From positions 223,551-287,550 of the forward strand of contig NZ_CANMIR010000005.1 of the NCBI RefSeq assembly GCF_947498015.1: DNA of 64,000 bases. Direction: 5' to 3'. This document shows positions 1 to 9,194 of this stretch, one piece after another. The notes below the pieces were generated by a model. It was given only the letters and a program-made list of their open reading frames with translations, searched no databases and was not told the DNA's origin. Both the position numbers and the translations under genes were made by a program. Source of the stretch: an uncultured Neptuniibacter sp. (GTDB lineage: Bacteria > Pseudomonadota > Gammaproteobacteria > Pseudomonadales > Balneatricaceae). Numbering within the stretch: the stretch's first letter is position 1; each line of letters starts with the position of its first letter.

Positions 1-2
1 GG

Positions 3-1217
3 GGCCGAGTCATGAGGGTACTGGAGCGCACTGATCCAAAACCCGGAAGTGATCTGATGCTTCATCTGGATCTTCGCCTGCAGCAGATAACTGAAAAACT
101 GCTGGAGGGTCGTAGGGCCTCAGTGGTTGCGATTGATCCCAAATCAGGCGGGATCCTGACGATGGTTTCTACACCTGCCTATGATCCCAATATGTTTGTA
201 ACGGGTATCTCATCGAAAAATTATAATGCACTACGAGAATCCAGTGATCTGCCGCTGTTTAACCGTGCGATACGCGGGCGTTACCCACCCGGATCGACGG
301 TAAAACCGATCATCGCACTCTCTGCGATCGATTCCGGAGCGGTCACTCCTGGCTATACCATCTTTGATCCGGGCTTCTATACCCTGACGCATGGAGGCAG
401 GAAATATCGAGATTGGAAACGGGGAGGTCATGGGAAGGTTGATATGTACGATTCCCTGGCTCAATCTTGTGACGTTTGGTACTACAGTGTGGCCCATAAG
501 ATGGGGGTGGATCCGATGTCGGATTACCTGGGGCGTTTCGGCTTTGGATCGGTAACCAGTCTTGATCTACCGGAAGCTCTGGGCGCTATTTTGCCCTCTA
601 AAGAGTGGAAAAAGCAGGCCCGCAAAGCATCATGGTATACCGGTGACTCTCTGAACCTGAGTATCGGACAGGGATTTCTGGTGGCGACCCCGTTGCAACT
701 GGCGACAGCCACGGCTGTGATTGCCAATCGGGGAAAATGGGCGGTCCCAAGAATGTTAAAAGGGGTTCAGACTGTTGATGAGATGGGCGAAATCTCAATT
801 GATATGCCCGACATCTCAGGTATCAAGCTGCCTCCTGAAGATGTTGCACTCAATAATGAAAAACATTGGGATGACATCATTCATGGAATGCGTGAGGTGA
901 TGCACGGGGAGAGAGGTACCGCACGACGCGCTGGGGCTAACTCAGCTTATGAGATCGCTGGGAAAACCGGAACCGCTCAGGTTGTCGGGATTAAACAGGA
1001 TGAGAAGTATGATGCTGAAAAGCTGGCTGAGATCCATCGTGACCACGCCCTCTTTGTTGCATTTGCTCCCATTGACGATCCGCAGATCGCTATAGCGGTT
1101 ATTGTTGAAAATGGTGGCGGTGGATCATCGACCGCCGCACCTATTGCCCGGAAGGTGATGGATGCTTACCTTTTAGGGATTGATCCGATACAGGAGAGTG
1201 AGGGCAGTGCCGAATGA
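3..1217 (+). CDS. mrdA: Penicillin-binding protein 2 (elongasome transpeptidase), 3' part
   Basis: The gene enters from the left edge, so the N-terminus is missing; the frame is open from base 3. PBP2 crosslinks peptidoglycan during rod-shape elongation, in the inner membrane facing the periplasm, together with RodA. Numbering from the Met at base 12, the transpeptidase motifs are present in order: S95-T-V-K98 (catalytic Ser in GSTVKP), S152-C-D154 and K318-T-G320. The visible part holds the end of the pedestal/dimerisation region and the complete transpeptidase domain. It overlaps rodA by four bases (ATGA), so the two are surely co-translated. Identity as PBP2 rather than PBP3/FtsI rests mainly on the rodA neighbour and the PBP2-like DPNLFVTG-type segment (here DPNMFVTG). 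Confidence 0.95.
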   Translation, partial: GRVMRVLERTDPKPGSDLMLHLDLRLQQITEKLLEGRRASVVAIDPKSGGILTMVSTPAYDPNMFVTGISSKNYNALRESSDLPLFNRAIRGRYPPGSTVKPIIALSAIDSGAVTPGYTIFDPGFYTLTHGGRKYRDWKRGGHGKVDMYDSLAQSCDVWYYSVAHKMGVDPMSDYLGRFGFGSVTSLDLPEALGAILPSKEWKKQARKASWYTGDSLNLSIGQGFLVATPLQLATATAVIANRGKWAVPRMLKGVQTVDEMGEISIDMPDISGIKLPPEDVALNNEKHWDDIIHGMREVMHGERGTARRAGANSAYEIAGKTGTAQVVGIKQDEKYDAEKLAEIHRDHALFVAFAPIDDPQIAIAVIVENGGGGSSTAAPIARKVMDAYLLGIDPIQESEGSAE

Positions 1218-2356
1218 TGGGGCGTGAATTTCAACGTTATATGCCAGAAGCGCATGATCACCTGCGCCAGCGCCCCAGCTTGTGGAGTTATACTCACCTT
1301 GATGGTTGGCTACTGTTCCTTCTGATTCTGCTTTGCGGGTTTGGCTTGTTTGTCCTTTACAGTGCATCCGGACAGGATATGGGCTATGTGACCCGACAAG
1401 CGATCCGTATGGGTGCGGGTTTTGTCGTCATGATATTTCTTGCACAGCTGACGCCGCGCTTTTTAGGTCGCTGGGCTCCCTGGCTCTATGTGATAGGGGT
1501 GGGGTTGCTGGTCGGGGTGCTGCTATTTGGCGTTGGGGCAAAAGGGGCACAGCGATGGATCGCTTTACCGGGATTCCGCTTTCAGCCATCTGAAATTATG
1601 AAGCTCGTCCTCCCTTTGACGGTGGCATTCTATCTGGCTCATCGCCCTCTGCCGCCGGGCTTTAAGCATATTATTATCAGTTTGGTTTTGATCGGTATGC
1701 CGACGGTCATGATCATGAAACAGCCAGACCTGGGCACCTCGCTGTTAATCGCTGCATCAGGGGTGTTTGTGCTGCTGTTATCAGGCATCTTGTGGCGTTA
1801 TATCCTGACAGCATTTGGCTTGGCTGCTGCTGCACTGCCCGGGCTTTGGGCGGTGATGAAAGACTATCAGAAGCAGCGGGTGTTAACCTTTCTTGATCCC
1901 GAAAGTGATCCGCTGGGTTCCGGTTGGAACATTATCCAGTCAAAAACAGCGATCGGTTCCGGGGGCGTTTCCGGTAAAGGCTGGCTGAGTGGCACTCAAT
2001 CTCAGCTGGATTTTCTTCCGGAATCCCATACCGATTTTATTATTGCAGTCGTCGCTGAAGAACTTGGTCTGATCGGTGTGATGTTCCTTCTGACAATCTA
2101 TCTGCTGATTATTGCCCGGGGCTTGGTGATCGCAGCGCGTGCACCCGATAGTTTTGGTCGTTTGTTGGCGGGTAGTCTGATCTTAACGTTCTTTGTCTAT
2201 GTATTTGTTAATATCGGTATGGTGAGTGGACTTTTACCGGTAGTGGGTGTGCCTCTGCCTCTGGTGAGTTATGGCGGTACATCGATTGTGACACTGATGG
2301 CTGGGTTTGGCATGATCATGTCGGTCCACAGCTATCGAACGATGTTGTTAAAGTAG
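1214..2356 (+). CDS. rodA: Rod shape-determining protein RodA (SEDS glycosyltransferase)
   Basis: RodA is the SEDS-family peptidoglycan glycosyltransferase that polymerises lipid II in the elongasome, paired with PBP2. The 380-residue protein is of normal length and strongly hydrophobic, with about ten membrane segments. It carries the SEDS signature loop LPESHTDFI, which contains the conserved catalytic Asp, and the C-terminal VGVPLPLVSYGG stretch typical of RodA/FtsW. The start overlaps the stop of mrdA, where two Met codons follow each other (1214 and 1217); the first is used here. The mrdA context separates it from FtsW. Confidence 0.96.
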   Translation: MMGREFQRYMPEAHDHLRQRPSLWSYTHLDGWLLFLLILLCGFGLFVLYSASGQDMGYVTRQAIRMGAGFVVMIFLAQLTPRFLGRWAPWLYVIGVGLLVGVLLFGVGAKGAQRWIALPGFRFQPSEIMKLVLPLTVAFYLAHRPLPPGFKHIIISLVLIGMPTVMIMKQPDLGTSLLIAASGVFVLLLSGILWRYILTAFGLAAAALPGLWAVMKDYQKQRVLTFLDPESDPLGSGWNIIQSKTAIGSGGVSGKGWLSGTQSQLDFLPESHTDFIIAVVAEELGLIGVMFLLTIYLLIIARGLVIAARAPDSFGRLLAGSLILTFFVYVFVNIGMVSGLLPVVGVPLPLVSYGGTSIVTLMAGFGMIMSVHSYRTMLLK

Positions 2357-2414
2357 TTTTTGACTCAATTATTCCGGTGTTATGCGAGTATTTGCCGGTT
2401 ATTAGGGAATTGTT

Positions 2415-3572
2415 ATGGCTAGAGTGATGAGCAGGAAATTAGGGATAGATAGAACGAGCGGTAAACGGTTACTGGTGCCGCTGTTGGTTACAGCGGGTTT
2501 ATTGCTAACCGGTTGTAGTGCGATAGCGGATAAAAATAGTGATCAGGCAAAATCTTCTGCGTCTGTGAGTAAGTCGAAACGTATGTCTCAGGAGGAGCTT
2601 TTGGCCTCGGTGCGTGGAGGGTCCTATCTGGATTACCCTCAAGCGGCTCAGTTTATCGCTGAGATGAAAGCTGAAGGCTTCGATGAGAGCTATCTGCGCA
2701 AGGTGTTAGGAGAGGCAAAACGTCAGACCTCAATTCTAAAGGCTATCTCAAGGCCGGCGGAGCGCAGCCTGAACTGGGGTGAATATCGTAATATCTTTAT
2801 TGAGCCCAAGCGGATCAGTCAGGGTGTTAAATTCTGGAAAGAGAACCGGGATAGCTTACTCAATGCCGAGGCTAAGTACGGCGTTCCTGCTGAAATTATT
2901 GTAGCGATCATCGGTGTTGAGACTCGCTATGGACGTATTACCGGGAGTTACCGTGTTGTAGATGCGTTGGCGACACTGGGGTTTGACTATCCGCGTCGTA
3001 GTGCTTTCTTTTTGGGTCAGTTAAAAGAGTATCTGCATCTGGTACAGGAAGAGAAACTGGATTTTACTGCTTTGAAGGGTTCCTACGCGGGTGCTATGGG
3101 GTATGGGCAGTTTATTCCATCCAGTTACCGTAACTTTGCTGTCGATTTTGATCTGGATGGCCAGCGGGATATCTGGAGTAATAAAACGGATGCTATTGGC
3201 AGTGTTGCGAACTACTTTGCGGAGCATCACTGGAAGAGTGGAGAGCCGGTCATCAGCCCTGTGAACTTTGCAAAGGAAGCTGATGACAGCTGGTTTAGTG
3301 TGGGACGTAAAGGGCTAATTCCGAAAGTAACATTGGCTGAATGGCGGGAACGTGGTGTGACGCCAGAACTGACACTGTCCGATGAGGGAAAAGCGATTCT
3401 GATGCGTCTTACAATCGGGGAAGATCAGCAATACTGGCTGGGTTTGCATAACTTCTATGTTATTACCCGTTATAACCATAGTAAGCTCTATGCGATGGCG
3501 GTTTACCGGTTAAGTGAGCAGATTAAGTCAGCGTACGAACAGAGCCTCGTTAAAACAGACGTAACTCATTAA
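2415..3572 (+). CDS. mltB: Lytic murein transglycosylase B
   Basis: MltB is a membrane-bound lytic transglycosylase that cleaves peptidoglycan to 1,6-anhydromuropeptides. The N-terminus has a basic stretch, a hydrophobic segment and a lipobox ending LTGC (Cys34), so an outer-membrane lipoprotein is expected. The catalytic Glu is E169 in the VETRYG motif, followed by the GAMGYGQFIPSSY block typical of the SltB family. Length 385 aa is normal. The start at 2415 has a GGGA Shine-Dalgarno-like stretch about seven bases upstream; an in-frame ATG four codons on is an alternative. It lies between rodA and rlpA, with only 58 bases after rodA. Confidence 0.94.
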   Translation: MARVMSRKLGIDRTSGKRLLVPLLVTAGLLLTGCSAIADKNSDQAKSSASVSKSKRMSQEELLASVRGGSYLDYPQAAQFIAEMKAEGFDESYLRKVLGEAKRQTSILKAISRPAERSLNWGEYRNIFIEPKRISQGVKFWKENRDSLLNAEAKYGVPAEIIVAIIGVETRYGRITGSYRVVDALATLGFDYPRRSAFFLGQLKEYLHLVQEEKLDFTALKGSYAGAMGYGQFIPSSYRNFAVDFDLDGQRDIWSNKTDAIGSVANYFAEHHWKSGEPVISPVNFAKEADDSWFSVGRKGLIPKVTLAEWRERGVTPELTLSDEGKAILMRLTIGEDQQYWLGLHNFYVITRYNHSKLYAMAVYRLSEQIKSAYEQSLVKTDVTH

Positions 3573-3597
3573 CTTAAGAAACAGGACATACCGAAAC

Positions 3598-4428
3598 ATG
3601 TTCCGATATCTGATAGTTATTCTTATCTCTGTGCTTGTGGTGGGTTGCTCTTCTACAGGGAGTAATAGTGGACGCTATTCGATGCGTCATGATAAGGCGC
3701 CTGACCAGCCGGTGGATGTTTCCCATGTTAAAGATGCTGTACCACGGGTAGAGCCTAAGAGCAGAGGTGGGAATAAAAGTCCCTACACGGTTTTGGGTAA
3801 ACAGTACTATGTGATGCCCCACGCATTGGGGTATACAGAAACGGGAACCGCATCCTGGTATGGTCGTAAATTTCATGGGCACAAAACCTCTAATGGTGAA
3901 GTCTATGATATGTATAAGATGTCGGCGGCCCATAAAGCATTGCCTTTACCCACCTACTTAAAAGTCACTAATCTGGCGAACAATCGCCAAGTGATTGTCC
4001 GGGTGAATGATCGCGGGCCATTTCATGGAAACCGATTGATCGATCTCTCTTATGCGGCCGCTTCAAAACTCGGCATGCTTAAAAAAGGCACAGCCCACGT
4101 GCGGTTGGAGGCGATAGATCCGCGTGCTTGGCAGCGTTCCGATCAGGTAGTAGCCGTCAAGCCGGCAGGTACACCAACGGTGAGTGTTGAGGGCCGGTAT
4201 CTTCAGGTGGGAGCCTACTCAAGCAGAGCTTCAGCTGAAAGGGTAGAGGGAAAGTTACGTCAGCAGCTAACTGATTTAGCCGTTATAATTCGCCCTTTGA
4301 CAACAAATAGTGGTGTTTTGCACCGGGTACAGGTTGGTCCGCTTCTCAGCTCAACGTCATTGTCTGATCTGGTAACCCAGATTGAACAGCTAGGCTTTGT
4401 AACTCCTCGGGTTGTGGACTTCCCCTAA
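3598..4428 (+). CDS. rlpA: Septal ring lytic transglycosylase RlpA
   Basis: RlpA is an outer-membrane lipoprotein that cleaves stem-less (denuded) glycan strands and localises to the septum through a SPOR domain; the activity was shown in Pseudomonas. Visible here are a signal sequence with lipobox VVGC (Cys17), a double-psi beta-barrel region at about residues 83-165 with the TASWYG start and the VNDRGPF motif, and a C-terminal SPOR domain at about 197-273. At 276 aa it is a compact member. It follows mltB after 25 bases in the same cell-wall cluster. Confidence 0.94.
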   Translation: MFRYLIVILISVLVVGCSSTGSNSGRYSMRHDKAPDQPVDVSHVKDAVPRVEPKSRGGNKSPYTVLGKQYYVMPHALGYTETGTASWYGRKFHGHKTSNGEVYDMYKMSAAHKALPLPTYLKVTNLANNRQVIVRVNDRGPFHGNRLIDLSYAAASKLGMLKKGTAHVRLEAIDPRAWQRSDQVVAVKPAGTPTVSVEGRYLQVGAYSSRASAERVEGKLRQQLTDLAVIIRPLTTNSGVLHRVQVGPLLSSTSLSDLVTQIEQLGFVTPRVVDFP

Positions 4429-4497
4429 GTGCTTAAGTAGAGTTGTTGGCGGCGCTAAGTGGATTTAATGAAACTCATTAACTGAATATGGAAAACA

Positions 4498-5655
4498 ATG
4501 TTGAATAAGGCTTCAAAGTTATTATCAGTTCTTTTTTTGATGCTATTTACTCTGCAGTCGCAGGCGGTAACCCGTTTGATTCCGGCTGAGCCACAGATAG
4601 CAGCGACTGCGTATCTGGTCATGGATGCAGATACCGGTAAGATCATTGCAGCAAAAAATGAAAATGAGCAGTTTGCGCCCGCCAGTCTGACGAAAATGAT
4701 GACGGCTTACATTCTCGAGTATGAGCTGAATAAAGGGAATGTTGGTGAAGATGATCTGGTTCTGGTCAGCGAAAAAGCATGGAGAACACAAGGTTCCCGC
4801 ATGTTTATTCGCGAAGGTACGCAGGTGCGTCTGGGCGATCTGATGAAGGGGATCATCATTCAGTCAGGCAATGATGCATCTGTCGCAGCTGCGGAGCATA
4901 TTGCCGGCAGTGAAGCGGCTTTTGCGGATCTGATGAATCAGCATTCCCGTCTGTTGGGGATGAAAAATACCCACTTTATGAACGCAACCGGATTGCCAGC
5001 CAAGGAGCATTACTCCTCAGCATATGATCTGGCTATTCTGGCAAAAGCGATTATTCAGGACTTTCCTCAGAACTATCCGATCTATTCGGAGAAGTACTTT
5101 ACCTACAACAAGATCCGTCAGCCAAACCGTAACAAGTTGCTCTGGCGTGATAAGACCGTAGATGGTCTGAAAACAGGCTACACCGAAGCGGCAGGTTACT
5201 GTCTGGTAGCCTCCGCTAAACGTGATGGTATGCGCCTGATCACGGTTGTGCTTGGAACTAAAAATGTCGAGGCGCGCGCGCGTGAAAGCCAGAAGTTGCT
5301 CTCATATGCATTCCGCTACTATCGTACGCATAAACTGTATGAGCGGAATGTTGTTCTGAATACAACTAAAGTCTGGTCAGGTATGAGTGATCAGCTACGT
5401 CTGGGTATCGATGAAACGCTATCAGTAACGATCCCTCGCGGTCAGGCGGATAAACTTCAGGCTATAATGGACGTAAACCGGGTGATCAAAGCGCCTATCG
5501 AGAAAGGTGATACGCTGGGTCAGGTTCGAGTGTCTCTGGATGGTGATGTTGTTAAAGAGATTCCGCTGGTTGCACTTGATGCGATCCCAGAAGCTGGATT
5601 TATCAAGCGTATCTGGCATGCCATTCTACTGTTTTTTACCAGTTTGATCGGTTAA
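4498..5655 (+). CDS. dacA: D-alanyl-D-alanine carboxypeptidase (PBP5/6 type)
   Basis: This low-molecular-weight penicillin-binding protein trims the terminal D-Ala from pentapeptide stems in the periplasm. It has a signal peptide ending near SQA (residue 23), the active-site S63-L-T-K66, S123-G-N125 and K225-T-G227, then the all-beta C-terminal domain and a terminal hydrophobic and amphipathic stretch (IKRIWHAILLFFTSLIG) that anchors it to the membrane surface. Length (385 aa) and motif spacing are those of the family. It closes the mrdA-rodA-mltB-rlpA-dacA cluster, with a perfect hairpin 32 bases after its stop. Confidence 0.96.
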   Translation: MLNKASKLLSVLFLMLFTLQSQAVTRLIPAEPQIAATAYLVMDADTGKIIAAKNENEQFAPASLTKMMTAYILEYELNKGNVGEDDLVLVSEKAWRTQGSRMFIREGTQVRLGDLMKGIIIQSGNDASVAAAEHIAGSEAAFADLMNQHSRLLGMKNTHFMNATGLPAKEHYSSAYDLAILAKAIIQDFPQNYPIYSEKYFTYNKIRQPNRNKLLWRDKTVDGLKTGYTEAAGYCLVASAKRDGMRLITVVLGTKNVEARARESQKLLSYAFRYYRTHKLYERNVVLNTTKVWSGMSDQLRLGIDETLSVTIPRGQADKLQAIMDVNRVIKAPIEKGDTLGQVRVSLDGDVVKEIPLVALDAIPEAGFIKRIWHAILLFFTSLIG

Positions 5656-5687
5656 TCGTCTGTTTCACAGACTTTAAATTCGCAGGG

Positions 5688-5721
5688 ATGCCCACATCTA
5701 AAGCATTAGATGTGGGCATTT
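5688..5721 (+). terminator. Hairpin downstream of dacA
   Basis: A perfect 14-bp inverted repeat (5688-5701 and 5706-5719, beginning ATGCCCACATC) encloses a four-base loop AGCA. Only a short T stretch follows, so termination may be partial. The next gene begins 14 bases downstream, so its leader must start close to or inside this structure. Confidence 0.7.
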
Positions 5722-5734
5722 ACGTTTTGGTGTT

Positions 5735-6589
5735 ATGAACATAGTCTATCTTAACGGTCAGTTTATACCTGAAGAGGAAGCCAAAATCTCTGTCTTTGAC
5801 AGAGGCTTTCTGTTTGGGGATAGCGTCTATGAAGTGATTCCATATTACCGTGGTGTTGGCTTTCGGTTGGAGGAGCATATAGAGCGACTGGGTCATAGTC
5901 TGCGTGCGGTTAGAATAAAGAATGAGTGTAACTGGCACGCAATCATGGATCAGCTTGTTGAGCAGAACGGAGGGGGAAATCTGTCCGTCTATCTACAGGT
6001 GACCAGAGGAAGTGCAGGTAAGCGCAGCCATGCGTATGATAATAGCCTTGAACCTACAGTATTTGCCTGTTGCTCTCCCATAAAGGATATCTGGCAAGCG
6101 GGTGCAGATGAGATTACTCCCCTAAGGGCGATAGTGACTGAGGATCTCCGTTGGCACCGTTGTGATATCAAATCGACCTGCTTGCTACCGAATATACTGG
6201 TACTGCAGCAGGCTAAAGATGAAGGGGTTGAGGAAGCTCTATTCTCTCGTGATGACAAACTTACAGAGGGTTCTGCCTGTAATCTGTTTCTGGTTAAAAG
6301 AGGGGTTTTATTTACCCCGAAACGGAGCTCAGAGATTCTGGGTGGTATCACCCGTGAGTTGATATTGGAATTGGCTGATGAGCACGCGATCCAGTATCAG
6401 GAGATCGACATCGATTATGAACGGATGCTGGCAGCTGATGAGGTCTGGGTGTCGAGTTCGACACGTGGCATTATTCCGGTAGTCGAAGTCGATGGCCACC
6501 CGATTGGAGATGGCAATAAAGGGCCTGTATGGCAGAAAATGTTTGAGCTCTTTACGGAATTTCAACGTAAATTGATGACAGGTCAGTAA
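5735..6589 (+). CDS. dat: D-amino acid aminotransferase (class IV PLP enzyme)
   Basis: The protein is a fold-type IV PLP aminotransferase. K146 in the DIKSTCLLPN context and E178 in LTEGSACN match the Schiff-base Lys and the cofactor-binding Glu of Bacillus D-alanine aminotransferase (K145 and E177). Total length 284 aa is normal for that family. It would interconvert D-Ala or D-Glu with 2-oxo acids, which fits its place between the carboxypeptidase dacA and lipoate genes; the same gene order is known from Pseudomonas. Class IV also includes branched-chain aminotransferase and ADC lyase, so the exact substrate is inferred. Confidence 0.88.
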   Translation: MNIVYLNGQFIPEEEAKISVFDRGFLFGDSVYEVIPYYRGVGFRLEEHIERLGHSLRAVRIKNECNWHAIMDQLVEQNGGGNLSVYLQVTRGSAGKRSHAYDNSLEPTVFACCSPIKDIWQAGADEITPLRAIVTEDLRWHRCDIKSTCLLPNILVLQQAKDEGVEEALFSRDDKLTEGSACNLFLVKRGVLFTPKRSSEILGGITRELILELADEHAIQYQEIDIDYERMLAADEVWVSSSTRGIIPVVEVDGHPIGDGNKGPVWQKMFELFTEFQRKLMTGQ

Positions 6590-6611
6590 CCACTTACTTT
6601 TGTTAAAGCTT

Positions 6612-6893
6612 ATGACTGATAAACAGCAACAAGAACCACCTAAAATTGAATTTCCCTGTCCGAATTACCCGATCAAAGCGGTTGGAGTAAACAGTGATGA
6701 TTTTTGCAGTCATGTTATAGAGATCGTGAAGATTCATGTGCCTGACTTTGATCTCACGACTGTGAGTATTCAGGATAGCCGCAAGGGCAGTTTCCAATCT
6801 GTTCGCTTTAAGATTACAGCGCAGGGTGTGGATCATCTTAAAGCGCTTCACGAAGCCCTTATCGCATCTGATCGCGTCAAGATGGTGATCTGA
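6612..6893 (+). CDS. ybeD: YbeD-family protein (DUF493)
   Basis: A small soluble protein of about 93 residues with the YbeD/DUF493 pattern: an N-terminal PxIEFPCxYPIK block (here [11 protein letters not shown]) followed by an ACT-like alpha/beta fold. Its function is unsettled; in Escherichia coli it lies between dacA and lipB, as here, and a regulatory role in lipoate metabolism has been suggested from context. The open frame extends upstream to a TTG at 6600, but the ATG at 6612 matches the family start better. Its stop overlaps the start of lipB, so translation is probably coupled. Confidence 0.88.
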   Translation: MTDKQQQEPPKIEFPCPNYPIKAVGVNSDDFCSHVIEIVKIHVPDFDLTTVSIQDSRKGSFQSVRFKITAQGVDHLKALHEALIASDRVKMVI

Positions 6894-7540
6894 TGCTTGC
6901 TGACCAGCTAATCGTCAGAGACTTGGGACTGTTACCTTACGAGCCCACCTGGCAGCAGATGCAACAATTTACCAATGAAAGAGATGATCAGGCGATTGAT
7001 GAGATCTGGTCTTTACAGCATGAACCTGTATTTACACAGGGGCAGGCGGGTAAAGAGGAACACCTGCTCGGAACGGGCGATATCCCGGTGGTGCAGGTTG
7101 ATCGCGGTGGGCAGGTGACCTACCACGGACCGGGTCAGGCTATTGTGTACTTGTTGTTAAACCTGAAACGTAAAAAAATGGGTGTACGCGAGCTGGTCTC
7201 CATTATGGAGGATGCCGTAGTCGATACCCTGAAAGTCTATCAGATTGACGCATATGCTAAACCTGATGCGCCAGGCGTTTATGTCGATGATAGTAAAATT
7301 GCCTCATTGGGTCTCAGAGTGAGGCGTGGTTGCTCCTTCCATGGCCTGGCTTTGAATCTGGCGATGGACCTGGAGCCATTCTTAAGAATCAACCCATGCG
7401 GCTATGCGGGCATGGCGATGACACAATTAGAAGCACTGGTTGAAGATCTGGACCAGTCTGAAGTAACACAAATGCTTCTAACCCAATTGATTACCAAACT
7501 CGGGTATTCAGAAGTCACCCGACTCAACACTCTGGATTGA
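6893..7540 (+). CDS. lipB: Lipoyl(octanoyl) transferase
   Basis: LipB moves the octanoyl group from octanoyl-ACP to lipoyl domains of 2-oxoacid dehydrogenases and the glycine cleavage H protein, in the cytoplasm. The [12 protein letters not shown] motif, the K135 of the DDSKIASLG loop and the nucleophile C169 in NPCGYAGM are at the same positions as in the Escherichia coli enzyme. Length 215 aa is normal. The gene overlaps ybeD and is followed after six bases by lipA, giving a two-step lipoate assembly pair. Confidence 0.97.
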   Translation: MLADQLIVRDLGLLPYEPTWQQMQQFTNERDDQAIDEIWSLQHEPVFTQGQAGKEEHLLGTGDIPVVQVDRGGQVTYHGPGQAIVYLLLNLKRKKMGVRELVSIMEDAVVDTLKVYQIDAYAKPDAPGVYVDDSKIASLGLRVRRGCSFHGLALNLAMDLEPFLRINPCGYAGMAMTQLEALVEDLDQSEVTQMLLTQLITKLGYSEVTRLNTLD

Positions 7541-7546
7541 TCTTAG

Positions 7547-8530
7547 ATGTCAGAAGATAACAATAAAGTTACAGCGAAGAAGCGAGTAGAGCAGGGCGTG
7601 AAATTGCGCGGTGCTGATAAAGTTGATCGCATTCCGGTTAAAGTCATCCCTACCGCCAAAGAAGATATGCCACGTAAACCAGACTGGCTGCGTGTGCGAA
7701 TGGGATCGAATGCGGAAGTTCAGCGGATTAAGGGCAAACTGCGCAAGCATAAACTGGCATCCGTGTGTGAAGAGGCAAGCTGTCCAAACCTGGGCGAGTG
7801 CTTTAGTCATGGAACGGCAACCTTCATGATTATGGGGGATATCTGCACCCGTCGTTGCCCATTCTGTGATGTTGCTCATGGTCGGCCTAATGCACTTGAT
7901 GAAAATGAGCCGAAAGAGATGGCTGATGCGATCGCAGATATGGGGCTTCGTTACGTAGTCGTGACCTCTGTAGATCGTGACGACCTGCGCGATGGTGGTG
8001 CTCAGCATTTTGCTAATTGTGTCAGCGAAACCCGTAAACAGGTACCCAGTATCGAGATGGAGATCCTGGTTCCGGACTTCCGTGGACGTATGGATATTGC
8101 GATCGATATTCTGACGGATACACCGCCTGATGTGTTTAACCACAATATGGAAACCGTTCCTCGCTTGTACAAAGCGGTGCGTCCGGGATCTGATTATGAG
8201 TGGTCACTGCGCTTACTGAAAAAGTACAAGGCGAAGAATCCGGGTGTGCGCACTAAATCAGGTTTAATGGTGGGTATTGGTGAAACCAATGATGAGATCA
8301 TTCAGGTGATGAAAGATCTGCGTGCACATGATGTCGATATGCTGACAATCGGGCAGTACCTGCAGCCAAGTCGAAGCCACCTGAAAGTGGAGCGGTTTGT
8401 TACACCTGAGGAGTTTGACGAGTTTAGTCGTATAGCTAAAGAGTTGGGCTTTAAACACGCAGCATGTGGTCCACTTGTACGCTCATCCTATCATGCAGAC
8501 CTGCAGGCGAAGGGTGAGAAAGTCGGTTAG
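7547..8530 (+). CDS. lipA: Lipoyl synthase (radical SAM)
   Basis: LipA inserts two sulfurs into the octanoyl chain made by LipB. Both iron-sulfur clusters are visible: the auxiliary cluster ligands C74, C79 and C85 in [12 protein letters not shown], and the radical-SAM cluster C100, C104 and C107 in CTRRCPFC. The conserved Ser of the auxiliary cluster lies in the C-terminal VRSSYHA segment. Length 327 aa is normal. It ends the lip operon, and an intrinsic terminator follows 20 bases later. Confidence 0.98.
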   Translation: MSEDNNKVTAKKRVEQGVKLRGADKVDRIPVKVIPTAKEDMPRKPDWLRVRMGSNAEVQRIKGKLRKHKLASVCEEASCPNLGECFSHGTATFMIMGDICTRRCPFCDVAHGRPNALDENEPKEMADAIADMGLRYVVVTSVDRDDLRDGGAQHFANCVSETRKQVPSIEMEILVPDFRGRMDIAIDILTDTPPDVFNHNMETVPRLYKAVRPGSDYEWSLRLLKKYKAKNPGVRTKSGLMVGIGETNDEIIQVMKDLRAHDVDMLTIGQYLQPSRSHLKVERFVTPEEFDEFSRIAKELGFKHAACGPLVRSSYHADLQAKGEKVG

Positions 8531-8550
8531 ACCTCTGGCCGATTCAAACT

Positions 8551-8581
8551 AAGGCTGCCCCTGAACCGGCAGCCTTTTTTA
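8551..8581 (+). terminator. Intrinsic terminator after lipA
   Basis: A perfect 9-bp stem (AAGGCTGCC at 8551-8559 and GGCAGCCTT at 8568-8576) is followed by a T run. This is a classical rho-independent terminator closing the ybeD-lipB-lipA unit. Confidence 0.9.
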
Positions 8582-8592
8582 TGCTAGCTGCC

Positions 8593-8637
8593 TTGTGTTT
8601 GTGCATAGAATCCAATAAATTAGTTTGATCTAATTTA
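8593..8637 (+). promoter_or_regulatory. Putative promoter and overlapping operator of the OsmC-like gene
   Basis: A possible -35 TTGTGT (8593-8598) and -10 TAAATT (8616-8621) are 17 bp apart. A perfect 8-bp inverted repeat, TAAATTAG-N6-CTAATTTA (8616-8637), starts at this -10 and ends 23 bp before the ATG. The position is that of a repressor operator. The regulator is unknown; MarR/OhrR-type repressors often control OsmC/Ohr genes, but no such gene is present here. Confidence 0.5.
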
Positions 8638-8660
8638 TGATCTTCTAACGTGGGGGAAGC

Positions 8661-9095
8661 ATGGCCGCTAAAACAATCAAAGTTACCGCTAATATGGGTT
8701 CAGGATGTGCCATTCGTGCAGATATTCGTGACCATAAAGTTGTTATAGACCAGCCTCAAGCTGGTGGCGGTACCAATGAAGGTCCAACGCCGCTGGAATA
8801 CTTCCTATTTTCGCTGGCGGGCTGTATCGGCAGCATCGGCCGAATTGCTGCCAGTCAGAAGAAAATTGACCTTCGCGGCATGGAGATCCGGGTAGAAGCT
8901 GATCTGAATCCGATGGGGCTACTTGGCAAGGAAACGGATGATCGTGTTGGTTTTCAGGAGATTCGCGTAGAAGCGGAGATCGATGCTGACATGAGTGATG
9001 CGGAAAAGAGTGCATTTCTGGATCTGGTCTGTGATCGCTGCCCGCTGCATGACAATATCAAGCTGGCGACGACTGTTGGACATCAACTCGTCTGA
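8661..9095 (+). CDS. OsmC family protein (thiol peroxidase-like)
   Basis: A 144-residue OsmC/Ohr-superfamily protein. The two reactive cysteines expected for the family are present: C55 in SLAGCIGS and C127 in the CPLHDNI motif, with an extra C124 beside it. Family members reduce organic hydroperoxides with a lipoyl or thiol partner. The close lipBA neighbourhood is suggestive, but the two are separated by a terminator. The subgroup (OsmC, Ohr or YhfA-like) cannot be settled by eye; the CxxCPLHDNI pattern is closest to YhfA-like proteins. A GGGGGAAGC ribosome site precedes the ATG. Confidence 0.85.
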   Translation: MAAKTIKVTANMGSGCAIRADIRDHKVVIDQPQAGGGTNEGPTPLEYFLFSLAGCIGSIGRIAASQKKIDLRGMEIRVEADLNPMGLLGKETDDRVGFQEIRVEAEIDADMSDAEKSAFLDLVCDRCPLHDNIKLATTVGHQLV

Positions 9096-9112
9096 TAACC
9101 CCTGAAAAGTAT

Positions 9113-9136
9113 AGGGGAGTGCCATTCAGCTCCCCT
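9113..9136 (+). terminator. Weak hairpin after the OsmC-like gene
   Basis: A 7-bp stem (AGGGGAG at 9113-9119, CTCCCCT at 9130-9136) encloses a 10-base loop and has little T tail. It is possibly a weak terminator. Confidence 0.4.
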
Positions 9137-9194
9137 TATTAACGCTTCTATATCAATACTTAACCCTTTCCGCTGTTGTCACTATACTGGGTGT

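Noticed and set aside
7550-8143. Antisense open frame opposite lipA
   Set aside because: lipA is certain in the other direction; the frame has no recognisable domain.
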